A model generated the notes under the pieces. It worked only from the letters and a program-made list of their open reading frames with translations. It had not been told where the DNA came from and made no database searches. Shown one piece after another: positions 4,714 to 5,674 of a DNA stretch of 5,674 nucleotides. The stretch's first letter is position 1, and every line of letters starts with the position of its first letter. A program made the translations under genes and the position numbers. Origin of the DNA: an uncultured Candidatus Melainabacteria bacterium. Its GTDB lineage: Bacteria; Cyanobacteriota; Vampirovibrionia; Gastranaerophilales; Gastranaerophilaceae. The stretch is taken from NCBI GenBank assembly GCA_934675225.1, contig CAKUQA010000100.1, positions 1 to 5,674 of the forward strand, written 5' to 3'.

Positions 4714-5674
4714 TGGTAAGTTTTAATGAAGCTCCGTATTTAGGAGTAGAGTTTAATTATATAAAAGATGCGATAGATTCTCATCATATCAGTGGAGACG
4801 GAAAATACACAAAGTTGTGTAATGGTTTGTTGAAAGATTATACAGATTCAGAAGCAACTTTGTTAACACATTCTTGTTCTGCTGCATTAGAAATGAGCGC
4901 TTTGTTGTTAGGAATAAAAGAGGGTGACGAGGTTATTTGTCCTTCTTATACATTTGTTACTACTGCCAGCTCTTTTGCGTTGAGGGGTGCAAAACTTGTT
5001 TTTGTTGATATAAAAAATGATACTTTAAATATTGATGAAAATAAGATAGAAGCAGCTATTACACCGAAAACAAAAGCTATAGTTCCTGTTCATTATGCAG
5101 GTGTTTCAGCTGAAATGGATAAAATTATGGATATTGCCAAAAAACATAATTTGTTTGTTGTTGAAGATGCAGCACAGGCTGTCGGAAGTTTCTATAAAGG
5201 TAAACCTTGCGGAAGTATTGCAGATTTGGGATGTATGAGTTTTCATGAAACTAAAAATATTTCTTCCGGAGAAGGCGGTGCTCTTTTAATTAATAATAAA
5301 AAATATGTGGAAGAAGCTGAAATTATTAGAGAAAAAGGTACTAACAGAAGTCGATTTTTCAGAGGGCAAGTTGATAAATATACTTGGGTGGAACTTGGTT
5401 CTTCATATCTCCCGAGTGATATGATTGCAGCTTATTTATATCCGCAATTACAGAAGATGCATGAGATAAATACAAAAAGATTAAAAATTTGGGATAGATA
5501 TAATTTAGCTTTTGAAGAATTTGAAAAACAGGGTAAAATAAAAAGACCGTTTGTTCCGGAACATTGTACTCATAATGCTCACATGTTTTATTTGAGATTT
5601 AATGATTTGGATACAAGGACAAGATTTATTCAGCACATGAAAAATTCTGATATCGGTTGTGTTTTCCACTATAT
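4713..5674 (+). CDS. wecE: dTDP-4-amino-4,6-dideoxygalactose transaminase (partial, 3' end beyond window)
   Basis: PLP-dependent sugar aminotransferase of the DegT/DnrJ/EryC1/StrS family. WecE (RffA) converts dTDP-4-dehydro-6-deoxy-D-glucose to dTDP-4-amino-4,6-dideoxy-D-galactose with glutamate as amino donor, supplying Fuc4N for surface polysaccharides. The first 320 residues are present; E. coli WecE has about 376, so roughly 55 are missing past the edge. Blocks that I recognise from E. coli WecE are SGDGKYT (27-33), HSCSAALEMSALLLGI (53-68), GDEVICPSYTFVTTA (71-85), VPVHYAGV (124-131), FVVEDAAQAVGS (148-159, Asp152 facing the PLP ring), SFHETKN (176-182, Lys181 as Schiff-base lysine), EIIREKGTNRSRFFRGQVDK (203-222) and HNAHMFYLRF (287-296). 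Compared with E. coli, the stretch after TKN is one residue shorter, as in many homologues. The start is fixed by GGAGGAG 8 bases upstream, and the ATG shares its A with the stop of the preceding gene. The subfamily call rests on these long matches recalled from memory. Confidence 0.93.
   Translation, partial: MVSFNEAPYLGVEFNYIKDAIDSHHISGDGKYTKLCNGLLKDYTDSEATLLTHSCSAALEMSALLLGIKEGDEVICPSYTFVTTASSFALRGAKLVFVDIKNDTLNIDENKIEAAITPKTKAIVPVHYAGVSAEMDKIMDIAKKHNLFVVEDAAQAVGSFYKGKPCGSIADLGCMSFHETKNISSGEGGALLINNKKYVEEAEIIREKGTNRSRFFRGQVDKYTWVELGSSYLPSDMIAAYLYPQLQKMHEINTKRLKIWDRYNLAFEEFEKQGKIKRPFVPEHCTHNAHMFYLRFNDLDTRTRFIQHMKNSDIGCVFHY

Noticed and set aside
1..5674. CRISPR array, tRNA/rRNA genes, insertion sequence or phage attachment site
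   Set aside because: No regularly spaced repeats, cloverleaf-like or rRNA-like segments, transposase motifs or terminal inverted repeats are seen; the window is almost fully accounted for by four genes.

Overview
This is an AT-rich window (roughly 30% G+C by eye) from a Gram-negative-type (diderm) bacterium: it encodes a TolC-family outer-membrane channel with a cleavable signal peptide, plus enzymes of surface-glycan synthesis. Standard code 11 reads through every gene (TGG for Trp, no in-frame TGA). The composition and gene style would fit a gut or host-associated AT-rich lineage such as Gastranaerophilales (non-photosynthetic Cyanobacteria relatives) or Brachyspira/Campylobacter-like taxa, but the sequence alone does not fix the taxon.

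Layout. Left half, minus strand (about 21-2494): a two-gene transcription unit, first a TolC-like channel (998-2494), then 26 bases later a multi-span permease of the putative heavy-metal exporter family (21-971). The channel has a His-rich C-terminal tail and the permease a His/Cys-rich hydrophilic loop, which suggests metal export. Centre (about 2495-2709): a 215-base divergent intergenic region holding candidate promoters for both directions, a small inverted repeat and a Shine-Dalgarno-like GAGGGT. Right half, plus strand: a 667-codon bifunctional protein with an N-terminal family 2 glycosyltransferase and a C-terminal WbsX/GH99-like domain (2710-4713), followed with a 1-base stop/start overlap by wecE (rffA), the dTDP-4-amino-4,6-dideoxygalactose transaminase, which is cut by the right edge (4713-5674).

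The two plus-strand genes look like part of an O-antigen/capsule-type polysaccharide operon: WecE makes a dTDP-amino sugar, and the GT2-WbsX protein transfers or processes sugars in the repeat unit.

The most striking signal is an uninterrupted run of ten G bases (4424-4433) inside the GT2-WbsX gene, just before a conserved WbsX motif. It is exceptional in this base composition and is in frame only at its present length modulo 3. A gain or loss of one G gives an early stop that removes the conserved C-terminal motif and would uncouple translation of wecE. This is the signature of a slipped-strand phase-variation switch. A second oddity is the start of the same gene: no ATG is available before the first glycosyltransferase strand, the first usual start codon is TTG without a good ribosome site, and the best ribosome site sits in front of an ATA codon.
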